From the NCBI GenBank assembly GCA_040757335.1, contig JBFLXB010000003.1, positions 117,899-171,946 on the forward strand: 54,048 bases of DNA, written 5' to 3'. Positions 1 through 7,186 of this stretch are shown here, in pieces (the first letter of the stretch is position 1; every line of letters begins with the position of its first letter). The position numbers were made by a program, and so were the translations under genes. A model generated the notes under the pieces. That model was not told where the DNA came from and ran no database searches. It saw only the letters and a list, made by a program, of their open reading frames with translations. This DNA comes from Nitrospirota bacterium. Its GTDB lineage: Bacteria; Nitrospirota; Nitrospiria; 2-01-FULL-66-17.

Positions 1-972
1 GGCGACGTGGTCTCCGGCCAAGTCCGCCCTCCGAAGGAAGGTGAGCGGTACTTTGCGATGCTCAAGGTTGAGACCATCAACTTTGAAGACCCAGAGGTCG
101 CCCGCGACAAGATCCTCTTCGACAACCTTACGCCACTCTATCCCATGGAGAAGATCCGGCTCGAAGTGCCGGGAATGGATGACATCTCCACGCGCGTGAT
201 GGAGCTGATCGCGCCCATCGGCAAAGGGCAGCGTGGGCTGATCGTCGCGTCGCCGAGGACCGGGAAGACGGTATTGCTGCAGAATATCGCCAAGGCGATC
301 ATGAAGAATCACTCCGAGATCGTATTGATCGTCCTGCTGATCGACGAACGTCCGGAAGAAGTCACCGATTGGCAACGACAGGTCAAGGCCGAGGTCGTCA
401 GTTCGACCTTCGACGAACCGCCGCAGCGACACGCTCAAGTTGCGGAGATGGTGCTCGAAAAAGCCAAGCGCCTGGTCGAGCACCGTCGTGACGTCGTGAT
501 CTTGCTCGACAGCATCACCCGCTTGGCGCGCGCGTACAACACGATCGCGCCTCCGAGCGGAAAGGTCCTGTCGGGTGGACTGGACGCCAACGCGCTCCAG
601 CGGCCCAAGCGGTTCTTTGGCGCGGCGCGCAATATCGAGAACGGCGGGAGTCTGACCATTATGGCCACGGCCCTCATCGATACCGGGAGCCGGATGGACG
701 ACGTGATTTTCGAAGAGTTCAAGGGAACGGGCAACATGGAACTCCACCTTGACCGGAAACTCGCGGACAAGCGAATTTTCCCGGCAATCGACATCAACCT
801 GTCGGGCACGCGGAAAGAAGAGCTCTTGGTCGAGCGGGACGATCTCAACAAGATGTGGATTCTTCGGAAAGTCCTGAGCCCCTTGAGCACGGTGGAGAGT
901 ATGGAATTCCTGCTCGACAAGATGCGAGCGACCAAAACCAACCGGGAGTTTCTGGAGTCCATGAACAAATAG
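1..972 (+). CDS. rho: Transcription termination factor Rho (5' end outside window)
   Basis: Hexameric RNA-dependent ATPase that releases RNA polymerase at Rho-dependent terminators in the cytoplasm. The reading frame is open from base 1 and begins with [18 protein letters not shown], an internal Rho motif, so the N-terminal domain and the start of the RNA-binding domain lie upstream; 323 residues are visible. The P-loop reads [12 protein letters not shown], Walker B is [16 protein letters not shown] and the R-loop [13 protein letters not shown] is intact. The GTG at base 7 is internal and not the start. A hemG-type gene follows on the same strand after 165 bp. Family identity is certain. Confidence 0.97.
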   Translation, partial: GDVVSGQVRPPKEGERYFAMLKVETINFEDPEVARDKILFDNLTPLYPMEKIRLEVPGMDDISTRVMELIAPIGKGQRGLIVASPRTGKTVLLQNIAKAIMKNHSEIVLIVLLIDERPEEVTDWQRQVKAEVVSSTFDEPPQRHAQVAEMVLEKAKRLVEHRRDVVILLDSITRLARAYNTIAPPSGKVLSGGLDANALQRPKRFFGAARNIENGGSLTIMATALIDTGSRMDDVIFEEFKGTGNMELHLDRKLADKRIFPAIDINLSGTRKEELLVERDDLNKMWILRKVLSPLSTVESMEFLLDKMRATKTNREFLESMNK

Positions 973-1137
973 GCGGGGTCCGGTCCCGACGCGACCACGC
1001 CTTGACTTTCTTGCTCGCTTCCTTTCTAATCGTCCCGCATATCGTTCAGTCAGGCAGTTGGGAGTAGGACCGCACGGTATTCCTTTCTCGATTCGAACGC
1101 CGAAGGCTCCTGCGTCTCGGCTCGTACAGCGTCCCGG

Positions 1138-2622
1138 ATGGCGGCTCCATCGAATGGGCTCACAATGGTGAGACCGCAGAACCAATCACAGGTAGTGGTC
1201 ATCGGCGCCGGGGTATCGGGTCTCGCCGCGGCATACGGTTTGGCCCGCGCGGGATGCGACGTCACCGTCCTCGAAGGAGCGGACCGCGTGGGCGGCTGCG
1301 TGTGGAGCGAGCGCACGCCCGAAGGGTATCTCCTCGAACACGGGCCCAACAGCCTTCTCAATCTCAACCCAGAAGTCGACCAGTTATGTCGTGAGCTTGG
1401 TCTCGACGGCGTCCGGGTGTTTCAACACCAGGAGTCCCGTCGGCGGTTCCTGGTCAAACAGCGGTCGCTGGTTCCGGTTCCGTCCCGATTGGCCGACCTT
1501 CCCGGCTCGCCCTTGTGGGGCGCGTGGGCCAAGGTTCGGGCGCTGGCCGAACCCTTGATTCGCGTTCGCGAAACGACGGCCGCCGACGAGAGCGTCGCCG
1601 CGTTCGTCCGCCGGCGTTTTGGGGCCGACATGGTCGACTACGGCGTCGAGCCGTTTGTCGCGGGGATCTTCGCCGGTAACCCGGAAGAACTCTCCATGAC
1701 CAGCAGCTTCCCCCGGGTCGTCGCGCTGGAGCGAACCTACGGCAGCGTGGTGTGGGGCGTGCTCCGGACCCGGGTGAAACACGGGAGGCGGCGTGGTCCT
1801 CTGCGGGTCTTCTCGTTCCGTGAGGGCGTCGGTCAGCTTCCCCGTGCGTTGGCCGACGCGCTTGGTGGGCGGGTCGTGACCCGCGCACGAGTGATGAGCC
1901 TGCATCGTGAAGTCCGAGACGGGATCCCTCGGTTTTCGGTGGAGTCCGTCGTTGAGGGTCACGCGCGTCGCATCTATGCCGACCAATTGGTGCTAGCCAC
2001 TCCGGCTGACGCGGCGGCGAAACTGGTGGCCGATCTTTCTCCGCTGTTGGCGGATCAATTGGAACAGATCCCTTACGCGCCGGTGGGGCTCGTTCATCTT
2101 GGGTTGCCCCGGGACGCGTGCCCGCGGCTCCCTCAGGGGGCGGGATGCCTGGTGCCGAAGCGGGAAGGACTGCCGATCCTCGGGTCGCTGTGGAGTTCGA
2201 ACGTCTATCCGGACCGTGCGCCCACGGGCCGCGTGTTGCTGACCAACTACGTGGGCGGCATGAGAGATCCCGACATCCTCAAGTGGAGCGATGACGAGTT
2301 GACGCGTCTGGTCGTCACAACGCTGCGCGACCTCGTGGGGCTCACGCAGGAGCCGGAGTTGGTCCGAGTCGTCCGTCATCCCAGGGCGATTCCGCAATAT
2401 TTGATCGGTCATCCCTCGCGCATCGTCGCCATCGAGCGGCTGTTGGCTCCCCTCGATGGCGTCTATTTGACGGGCAACTACCTCCGGGGTGTGTCGGTTC
2501 GAGACTGCCTGACCCACGGTCTTCAACTGGCCCAGACCATCGTCGACCGTGTCGGACGGACGGGATCAACCCGTGGGGTCGAAGCACTGGGTCGCGACTC
2601 GGTGGTCAACGTGGCGCGCTAA
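1138..2622 (+). CDS. hemG: Protoporphyrinogen oxidase, HemG/HemY type
   Basis: FAD enzyme oxidising protoporphyrinogen IX (or coproporphyrinogen III in the coproporphyrin branch) late in heme synthesis, probably at the membrane face. The N-terminal dinucleotide-binding motif VVIGAGVSGLAAAYGLARAG lies at about residues 20-39, followed by EGADRVGG. The C-terminus has the FAD-closing YLTGNYLRGVSVRDCL motif. At 494 residues it is slightly longer than the usual 450-470. The extra N-terminal residues could be removed by starting at ATG 1165; neither start has a strong ribosome site. A heme gene beside a cytochrome-rich region makes functional sense. The distinction between the protoporphyrin and coproporphyrin substrate cannot be made by eye. 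Confidence 0.88.
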   Translation: MAAPSNGLTMVRPQNQSQVVVIGAGVSGLAAAYGLARAGCDVTVLEGADRVGGCVWSERTPEGYLLEHGPNSLLNLNPEVDQLCRELGLDGVRVFQHQESRRRFLVKQRSLVPVPSRLADLPGSPLWGAWAKVRALAEPLIRVRETTAADESVAAFVRRRFGADMVDYGVEPFVAGIFAGNPEELSMTSSFPRVVALERTYGSVVWGVLRTRVKHGRRRGPLRVFSFREGVGQLPRALADALGGRVVTRARVMSLHREVRDGIPRFSVESVVEGHARRIYADQLVLATPADAAAKLVADLSPLLADQLEQIPYAPVGLVHLGLPRDACPRLPQGAGCLVPKREGLPILGSLWSSNVYPDRAPTGRVLLTNYVGGMRDPDILKWSDDELTRLVVTTLRDLVGLTQEPELVRVVRHPRAIPQYLIGHPSRIVAIERLLAPLDGVYLTGNYLRGVSVRDCLTHGLQLAQTIVDRVGRTGSTRGVEALGRDSVVNVAR

Positions 2623-2644
2623 ACCCGCGACCTGTGATCTTCCC

Positions 2645-2674
2645 TTGACAGACCGTTTGAGTTGGGCGTATAGT
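2645..2674 (+). promoter_or_regulatory. Sigma-70-type promoter for the exported protein gene at 2921
   Basis: TTGACA at 2645-2650 and TATAGT at 2669-2674 are separated by 18 bases. The expected start site near 2681 leaves an untranslated leader of roughly 240 bases before ATG 2921. No riboswitch class is recognised in that leader; it contains a small hairpin around AGGGAGTTGGTAGTTCCC. Confidence 0.7.
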
Positions 2675-2920
2675 ACGCGGCGTTTTTTAGGACCGGGTGG
2701 GTACCGTTAAAAGGGAGTTGGTAGTTCCCGCCGTGTTGTGGCGTGTCCGTTCGGACGATCTCGCGTCGGTCGGATTCCCTGCGAAGCCGTTGAATAGCGC
2801 GAACGCGCAATCGTCTAAAGAGTGAGTGCGGACCATAAGAGATCCACGGCAAGCGGGGGGTTGCGTGGGATGGAAGCGGGTTGCGAACGGATGGTCGTGT
2901 TCTATAACGGGAGGAGTGCG

Positions 2921-3739
2921 ATGAAACTCAGCAGTGCGTTGGTGGGTGCGGTGGTTGGGGTGGGGTTGGCGTTCGGGTCGGTCGCGAAGGCCGAGTATGC
3001 GGAAGCGCCGGTGGCCGACGGCGGAACGTTGACCGGTAAGGTCGTGTTCAAGGGTGCGGTGCCTGCGCCCAAGACCTTTGCGTTCGCAAAGTTTCCAAAC
3101 CCTGGTTTTTGCGACAAGTTCGACTCGGACGGCAAGGGCAATCGCGTAGTCCAGCAGGTCAATGTCGGTAAGGACAACGCGCTCAAAGATGTCGTGGTCT
3201 ACTTCGAGAAGATCGAGAAAGGCAAGCCGTTCAAGTTCGATGGAACCGACGTGAAGGCGGAGGGATGTAGATTTTTGGTCCAGGGCGGGCCCTCGACGCT
3301 GACCGGTGTGGTGATGAAGAAGAAAGAGATCCGCGTGTTGAACATGGACGCCGACCCCACCGACCCCAAGGCCGCGACTGGGGTGCTCCACAATCCCCAC
3401 AGCTATGAGGTGGCTGGTGCGAGCCGCACAACGATCTTCAACCTGCCTTTGCCCGAGAAGGGGCAAACCGTCAAGAAGCCGGTGATCCTCCGTAAGAAAG
3501 AAAGCACCTTTTTCGTGGAGTGCGACCAGCACAACTACATGCAGGTGCACTTCCAACCGATCGAGAATCCGTACTACGCGATTGTCGGCGAGGACGGAAC
3601 CTACAGCATCGGCGATATTCCGCCGGGCACCTATGAAGTCTATGCGTGGCATCCGGTGCTTGGGAAGCAGGAGGCTAACGTCACGATTCCGGCGAAAGGT
3701 CAAGCCAAGGCGGACTTCGCCTTCGCCGCCGCGAACTAA
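2921..3739 (+). CDS. Exported carboxypeptidase-regulatory-like protein with a Cys-His-Met motif
   Basis: Predicted periplasmic protein of 272 residues. I chose ATG 2921 because GGGAGGAG precedes it by six bases and the product then starts with a clean signal peptide (MKLSSALVGAVVGVGLAFG, cleavage near AKA-EYA). Longer frames from 2822 bury that signal. The N-terminal part has the GTLTGKVVFKG strand typical of carboxypeptidase-regulatory-like folds. The C-terminal third has VECDQHNYMQVH followed by GTYSIGDIPPGTYEVYAWHP. The C-x2-H-x2-M arrangement resembles, but does not match exactly, a type I copper site. Related proteins are annotated as methylamine-utilisation or plastocyanin-like. It opens the respiratory region, so a copper or electron-transfer role is plausible but unproven. 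Confidence 0.75.
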   Translation: MKLSSALVGAVVGVGLAFGSVAKAEYAEAPVADGGTLTGKVVFKGAVPAPKTFAFAKFPNPGFCDKFDSDGKGNRVVQQVNVGKDNALKDVVVYFEKIEKGKPFKFDGTDVKAEGCRFLVQGGPSTLTGVVMKKKEIRVLNMDADPTDPKAATGVLHNPHSYEVAGASRTTIFNLPLPEKGQTVKKPVILRKKESTFFVECDQHNYMQVHFQPIENPYYAIVGEDGTYSIGDIPPGTYEVYAWHPVLGKQEANVTIPAKGQAKADFAFAAAN

Positions 3740-3797
3740 CGCGTCGCTCCGCGAGCGATTGGACTCGTGGAGCACCACGAACCACTTGGTGTTTGTC

Positions 3798-3830
3798 GAC
3801 ATGGCGGGGATTTTCCCCGCCATGTCCGTT
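3798..3830 (+). terminator. Stem-loop terminator after the exported protein gene
   Basis: A perfect 13-bp stem, GACATGGCGGGGA paired with TCCCCGCCATGTC, encloses a TTT loop (3798-3826). Only a short CGTTTAAG follows, so the U-tract is weak. It separates the exported protein gene from the first SUMF1-type gene. Confidence 0.7.
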
Positions 3831-3911
3831 TAAGGGGTTGGAGAGGCGCAGTCGCAAGCCGGGGCTATCGTTGTCTCGCGACGCGGACCCGCGCGGTTGG
3901 AGGGAAGTTGG

Positions 3912-4844
3912 ATGGACGAAAGCCCGCAGTCGCCTGAACGGGAGCCGATCAAGAAGGACGCCCTGTTTTACGGAATGGTCGCCGCGTTCATCGCGTTTGT
4001 GCTCATGGTGGTGTTTATGCTGTACGCGATGGTCCAGTCGCGGGCGGTCGGTCGCCTGGCTGCGCAGACGGCCTCGGCACCCCCGGAGGCTGTTCAAACC
4101 GAGCAGTGGGATTTCAGCCGTCTCCGGATCGCCACGCAAGAAGATGGATCCGCGATGGTGCTGGTGCCGGCCGGGCCGTTCCTGATGGGCAGCCCCCCGG
4201 TTGAGGGAGACCAGGACGAAATGCCGCAACGGGGCGTCTTCCTCAAGGCGTTTTGGATCGACCTGTACGAGGTCACCTTCAAGGACTACGCCAGGTTCGT
4301 TTCCGCCACCAGAGCGCCCCAACCCGTGATCCCGGTGCTGCAAGACGACCCCGCGAAGTTGATGGCGCCGGAGCAACCCGTGGTCGCGGTTTCGTGGCCC
4401 CAGGCCAACAGCTACTGTACGTGGCTAGGGAAGCGGCTACCGACCGAAGCCGAGTGGGAAAAAGCCGCGCGCGGCGAGCGGGGAGTCCAGTGGCCGTGGG
4501 GCCACCGGTTCGGCCCAGGCCTGGCGAACCATCAGGGCGAGGAGGACGGGTTTCGTTACACCGCTCCGCCCGGATCGTTTCCCAAGGGCCGGAGTCCCTA
4601 TGGTCTGTATGACGCAGCGGGTAACGCGGCGGAGTGGGTCGCGGACTGGTACGGCGACAAGTATTACTTGGGCGCGCCCTTCGAATCGCCCGCCGGACCT
4701 GAAACCGGCAAGCACCGCGTCTATCGAGGGGGATCGTGGAACGATACGCCGTCCGATCTCCGAACCGCGAAACGGTTCACGGCAGCCCCCCATCAAACCA
4801 GCGCGGTGATCGGATTCCGGTGTGCGAAGGACGTCGAGGAGTGA
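3912..4844 (+). CDS. Membrane-anchored SUMF1/FGE-fold protein lacking catalytic cysteines (copy 1)
   Basis: 310 residues. One N-terminal membrane helix (about residues 18-42) is followed by a formylglycine-generating-enzyme-like domain: MVLVPAGPFLMGS, then AFWIDLYEVTFKDYARFV, GKRLPTEAEWEKAARG, AGNAAEWVADW, YRGGSWND and GFRCAK. True sulfatase-activating enzymes carry a cysteine pair shortly after the RGGS element that binds copper. Here that stretch reads SWNDTPSDLRTAKR with no cysteine, so oxidase chemistry is unlikely and a structural or binding role is inferred. ATG 3912 is preferred over TTG 3897 because GGAGGGA is spaced six bases from it. A paralogue lies at 5778. Confidence 0.85.
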   Translation: MDESPQSPEREPIKKDALFYGMVAAFIAFVLMVVFMLYAMVQSRAVGRLAAQTASAPPEAVQTEQWDFSRLRIATQEDGSAMVLVPAGPFLMGSPPVEGDQDEMPQRGVFLKAFWIDLYEVTFKDYARFVSATRAPQPVIPVLQDDPAKLMAPEQPVVAVSWPQANSYCTWLGKRLPTEAEWEKAARGERGVQWPWGHRFGPGLANHQGEEDGFRYTAPPGSFPKGRSPYGLYDAAGNAAEWVADWYGDKYYLGAPFESPAGPETGKHRVYRGGSWNDTPSDLRTAKRFTAAPHQTSAVIGFRCAKDVEE

Positions 4845-4850
4845 GAACGG

Positions 4851-5000
4851 TCAGAGCAGGTCGAAGTAGTAGAGGATCATGAAGACGGCGATGACGAGGT
4901 TGATGACCATCCCCAGCAACACGATCCAATCGAAAATCGACCGCTTGCGCGCGGCGCGTTCGTCCTGGGCCTCGACCTCGCCTTGCATTTGACCGTCCAT
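4851..5000 (-). CDS. Small single-helix membrane protein, antisense to its neighbours
   Basis: Forty-nine residues: an acidic/basic N-terminal segment rich in Glu, Gln and Arg, then one hydrophobic helix (IFDWIVLLGMVINLVIAVFM) ending YYFDLL. ATG 5000 on the minus strand is preceded by GGGGAG at good spacing, which favours it over the upstream in-frame start at 5075. It converges on the preceding gene (six bases between stops) and lies back to back with the promoter at 5064. I do not recognise the family. Helix composition and ribosome site make it more likely real than a shadow. Confidence 0.6.
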   Translation of the reverse strand: MDGQMQGEVEAQDERAARKRSIFDWIVLLGMVINLVIAVFMILYYFDLL

Positions 5001-5063
5001 GCAGTCTCCCCTGGGCCGGGGTAGCATGCCAAAACAGGGGAGGCGAGTCAAGCGCGATGTTGC

Positions 5064-5092
5064 TTGACTTCGCACCGGCCTCTTTCTATAAT
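5064..5092 (+). promoter_or_regulatory. Near-consensus sigma-70 promoter
   Basis: TTGACT (5064-5069), 17 bases, TATAAT (5087-5092). The expected start site is close to 5099. The downstream sequence TATAATGCCGCC is shared with the promoter at 6738-6766. An ATG at 5057 lies upstream of the -35 box and cannot be used from this promoter. Confidence 0.85.
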
Positions 5093-5110
5093 GCCGCCGG
5101 GATTTCCCCC

Positions 5111-5263
5111 ATGTACGAGTTCGGCATCGGTCATTACCTCTTCTATCCCCTCGGCATCTTTCTCTTCAGCGCGCTGTTTTTCGTGTGGGGGTATCGAGTC
5201 GGTCGCCGCAGGGAACGGGCGCGCGCAGCCGTCGTGACAACGGTGGGGCTCCGATGCGGTTGA
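5111..5263 (+). CDS. Small membrane protein, first of three
   Basis: Fifty residues: MYEFGIGHYLFYPLGIFLFSALF is one membrane helix, followed by VWGYRVGRRRERAR, a basic cytoplasmic-type tail. ATG 5111 lies only about 12 bases after the predicted transcription start and has no Shine-Dalgarno sequence, so translation would be nearly leaderless. The stop overlaps the next gene by ten bases. Family unknown. The coupling of three tiny membrane genes ahead of a SUMF1-type gene suggests they are accessory to one membrane assembly. Confidence 0.6.
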   Translation: MYEFGIGHYLFYPLGIFLFSALFFVWGYRVGRRRERARAAVVTTVGLRCG

Positions 5264-5496
5264 GGTTCTATGTCGCCGCCATCGTGGTCATGGTCGTGGC
5301 CGCGTTTGCCGTGGATCAGCTCCTGGGTAAGCTCTACGTACGGTACATGATCTTGTTTTCGGGGGCAATCTTTTTATGGGGCATGCTGGTGGGCCAGCGC
5401 TCCGAGCAAGCGTGGCTGCGACGTCGAGCCGGGCGCGCGCCAAGGGCTCCCGCAGGGCTGCGACCGGTGTCGTCGAATCAGGAGGTCGGACGGTGA
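5254..5496 (+). CDS. Small membrane protein, second of three
   Basis: Eighty residues from ATG 5254, which overlaps the preceding gene by ten bases. Two hydrophobic segments are visible: FYVAAIVVMVVAAFAVDQLL and YMILFSGAIFLWGMLVGQ. An Arg/Ala-rich tail follows. GGTGGGG lies upstream at acceptable spacing. Its stop overlaps the next start as GTGA. No family recognised; position argues for co-translation with the genes on either side. Confidence 0.6.
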   Translation: MRLRFYVAAIVVMVVAAFAVDQLLGKLYVRYMILFSGAIFLWGMLVGQRSEQAWLRRRAGRAPRAPAGLRPVSSNQEVGR

Positions 5497-5705
5497 AACA
5501 CCTGTTCTACGCGTTTTACGTCTCATTCTACGCGGGGGCGATGTTCGTCGCAGGTTTGTTTTTCGGACAGTTCATGGAGCGGCGCTGGGCGCTAAAGGAG
5601 CGCGAAGAAGCCGCCAAAGCGGAGCGCCAGGATGTCGACGAGGTGCTCGTCCTTGATCGCAAAGCTCCGGTCGCCTTGTCAAACCACTCCACTGTTTCGC
5701 ACTAA
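5493..5705 (+). CDS. Small membrane protein, third of three
   Basis: Seventy residues from GTG 5493, with AGGAGG seven bases upstream and a four-base GTGA overlap with the preceding stop. One hydrophobic stretch (HLFYAFYVSFYAGAMFVAGL) is followed by a charged, probably helical tail rich in Glu, Lys and Arg. No family recognised. Strong ribosome site and overlap support it as a real gene; 72 bases separate it from the second SUMF1-type gene. Confidence 0.62.
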   Translation: MKHLFYAFYVSFYAGAMFVAGLFFGQFMERRWALKEREEAAKAERQDVDEVLVLDRKAPVALSNHSTVSH

Positions 5706-5777
5706 GGGTTTGCTCCTTCCTTCGCGGCCGCGGCATCTCTGCGTCCGGCAGTCAGTCGTTCCCTCGGTTTCACTGCG

Positions 5778-6716
5778 ATGAGTCGACTGTTCAAATGGCT
5801 GTACCTCGGATTGGTGTTGGTCATCGTCGCGATTCTACAAATCGGGATCTCACGGACCGGGCAGGTGCCGGGTTCTGACGACGGCGAAGCAGGCTACACC
5901 CCCTTGGCCGCCAAGATCAAAGCCGCCGAAGAAGGGATGAAAAACGCCGAAGCGCAGTTGGCGGCGGTGAAGATCGATCCGGAGTTCGATCGGATGGTCC
6001 TGATCCCGGGCGGGTCGTTCACGCTCGGTGATCGACGCGGCGGGGCGATCGAACAACCCGAACGCACCATCACTCTGCCCCCGTTTTTCATCGATGTCTA
6101 CGAAACCACGTTTGCGCATTATCACGCGTTCGTCTCCGCCACCGGCCATCGTAAACCCCGATTAGCGGGGTATCTTGCGGTCGACAGCAGCGGGCTGCCG
6201 CTTCTCATGAATCCCTTCAATCCCGTGGTGGGCGTGTCGTGGGACGATGCGAGCGCGTATTGCCTGTGGAAGGGGAAACGCCTCCCCACCGAGGTCGAAT
6301 GGGAGCGAGCGGCCAAAGGGCGAACGCAGCGAGAATGGCCGTGGGGCAACGAGGCCGTGCCGCGGAAGGCGAATCTGGTCGGTGAGGACGATGGGTTCAA
6401 ATATACCTCGCCGGTAGGCACGTTTCGCAGCGATCAGAGCCCGGAGGGCGTGTTCGATCTGGCTGGAAACGCTATGGAATGGACAGCTGATTGGTTTGAC
6501 GAGCGATACTACGCCATGATGTCGGGCACGAATCCGCTGGGCCCTCCAACGGGCACAGAACGGGTCATCCGCGGCGCGTCGTGGAACGACTCGCTGACCC
6601 GTGCCAAGACCCCCACTCGGTTTAAAATGCGTCCTGATTATCGCGATGTAACCATTGGATTTCGCTGTGCAAAGTCAGCGCCGCAGACCATGGTTCCAGA
6701 GGGGCTGGATCTCTGA
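5778..6716 (+). CDS. Membrane-anchored SUMF1/FGE-fold protein lacking catalytic cysteines (copy 2)
   Basis: 312 residues, paralogous to the gene at 3912. An N-terminal membrane helix (WLYLGLVLVIVAILQIGI) leads to a short linker and the SUMF1-type domain: MVLIPGGSFTLGD, FFIDVYETTFAHYHAFV, GKRLPTEVEWERAAKG, AGNAMEWTADWF, IRGASWND, GFRCAK. The expected copper-binding cysteine pair after the RGAS element is absent (WNDSLTRAKTPTRFK). Presence of two such proteins around a block of small membrane proteins and just before the oxidase operon suggests a scaffold or assembly function. That role is inference; family membership is clear. Confidence 0.85.
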   Translation: MSRLFKWLYLGLVLVIVAILQIGISRTGQVPGSDDGEAGYTPLAAKIKAAEEGMKNAEAQLAAVKIDPEFDRMVLIPGGSFTLGDRRGGAIEQPERTITLPPFFIDVYETTFAHYHAFVSATGHRKPRLAGYLAVDSSGLPLLMNPFNPVVGVSWDDASAYCLWKGKRLPTEVEWERAAKGRTQREWPWGNEAVPRKANLVGEDDGFKYTSPVGTFRSDQSPEGVFDLAGNAMEWTADWFDERYYAMMSGTNPLGPPTGTERVIRGASWNDSLTRAKTPTRFKMRPDYRDVTIGFRCAKSAPQTMVPEGLDL

Positions 6717-6737
6717 CTGAGGGGCAGCTTTTTTCGC

Positions 6738-6766
6738 TTGACACGGTATATCGCCTTCCCTATAAT
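6738..6766 (+). promoter_or_regulatory. Consensus sigma-70 promoter for the oxidase operon
   Basis: A perfect TTGACA (6738-6743), 17 bases and a perfect TATAAT (6761-6766). The start site should be near 6773, about 48 bases before the first tiny gene at 6821. This is the strongest promoter in the window, implying high constitutive expression of the operon running to the terminator at 13229. Confidence 0.9.
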
Positions 6767-6820
6767 GCCGCTGTCCTTTTACGGACAGAGCCTGAGCCGA
6801 CTCGCCCACGAGGAGTTCTG

Positions 6821-6964
6821 ATGGAAAAAAAACAACAAACCCAGCAGGGTAGTGGCAGCCGTGCAGGTGCCATTATCTACATCGTCGTCTCCGTTATTTC
6901 GATCTGGTTTTTCTACTGGTTCGGCAACATCGCGGCAAGCAGTCACAGTTACGGTGGGCACTAG
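6821..6964 (+). CDS. Tiny membrane protein leading the bd-like oxidase operon
   Basis: Forty-seven residues: a Lys/Gln/Ser-rich N-terminus (MEKKQQTQQGSGSR), one helix (AGAIIYIVVSVISIWFFYWF) and a short tail GNIAASSHSYGGH with two histidines. GAGGAG precedes ATG 6821 by six bases. It is the first gene after the consensus promoter. Small single-helix subunits such as CydX or CcoQ are known in other terminal oxidases; this one has no sequence match I can name, so the analogy rests on size and position. Confidence 0.7.
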   Translation: MEKKQQTQQGSGSRAGAIIYIVVSVISIWFFYWFGNIAASSHSYGGH

Positions 6965-7000
6965 TCCAATCCCGTTTGGCGTGGAAAGGGTGCAAGAACG

Positions 7001-7120
7001 ATGAAGATGGTGATCATGCTGGCAGTGGCAATCGTCGCATGGTTTTTTTACTTCCAGACCATCGACTGGTTGTTCATGAAGATTCAGGGGCTGGATTACT
7101 TTACCTTTCTGAAGATTTAG
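7001..7120 (+). CDS. Tiny hydrophobic protein, second gene of the oxidase operon
   Basis: Thirty-nine residues, almost wholly hydrophobic: MKMVIMLAVAIVAWFFYFQ, then TIDWLFMKIQGLDYFTFLKI. It lies 36 bases after the preceding tiny gene and 66 bases before the CydA-like gene. The ribosome site is only moderate (GGAAAGGG about eleven bases upstream). No family recognised. Placement between a consensus promoter and the oxidase subunit makes a CydX-like accessory subunit the likeliest explanation. Confidence 0.6.
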   Translation: MKMVIMLAVAIVAWFFYFQTIDWLFMKIQGLDYFTFLKI

Positions 7121-7186
7121 TCTGACGCCAAGAACCTCCGGAGTCGACTCACCATCCGAGCGGTCGGCAAAACGAAGGAGAATCCT

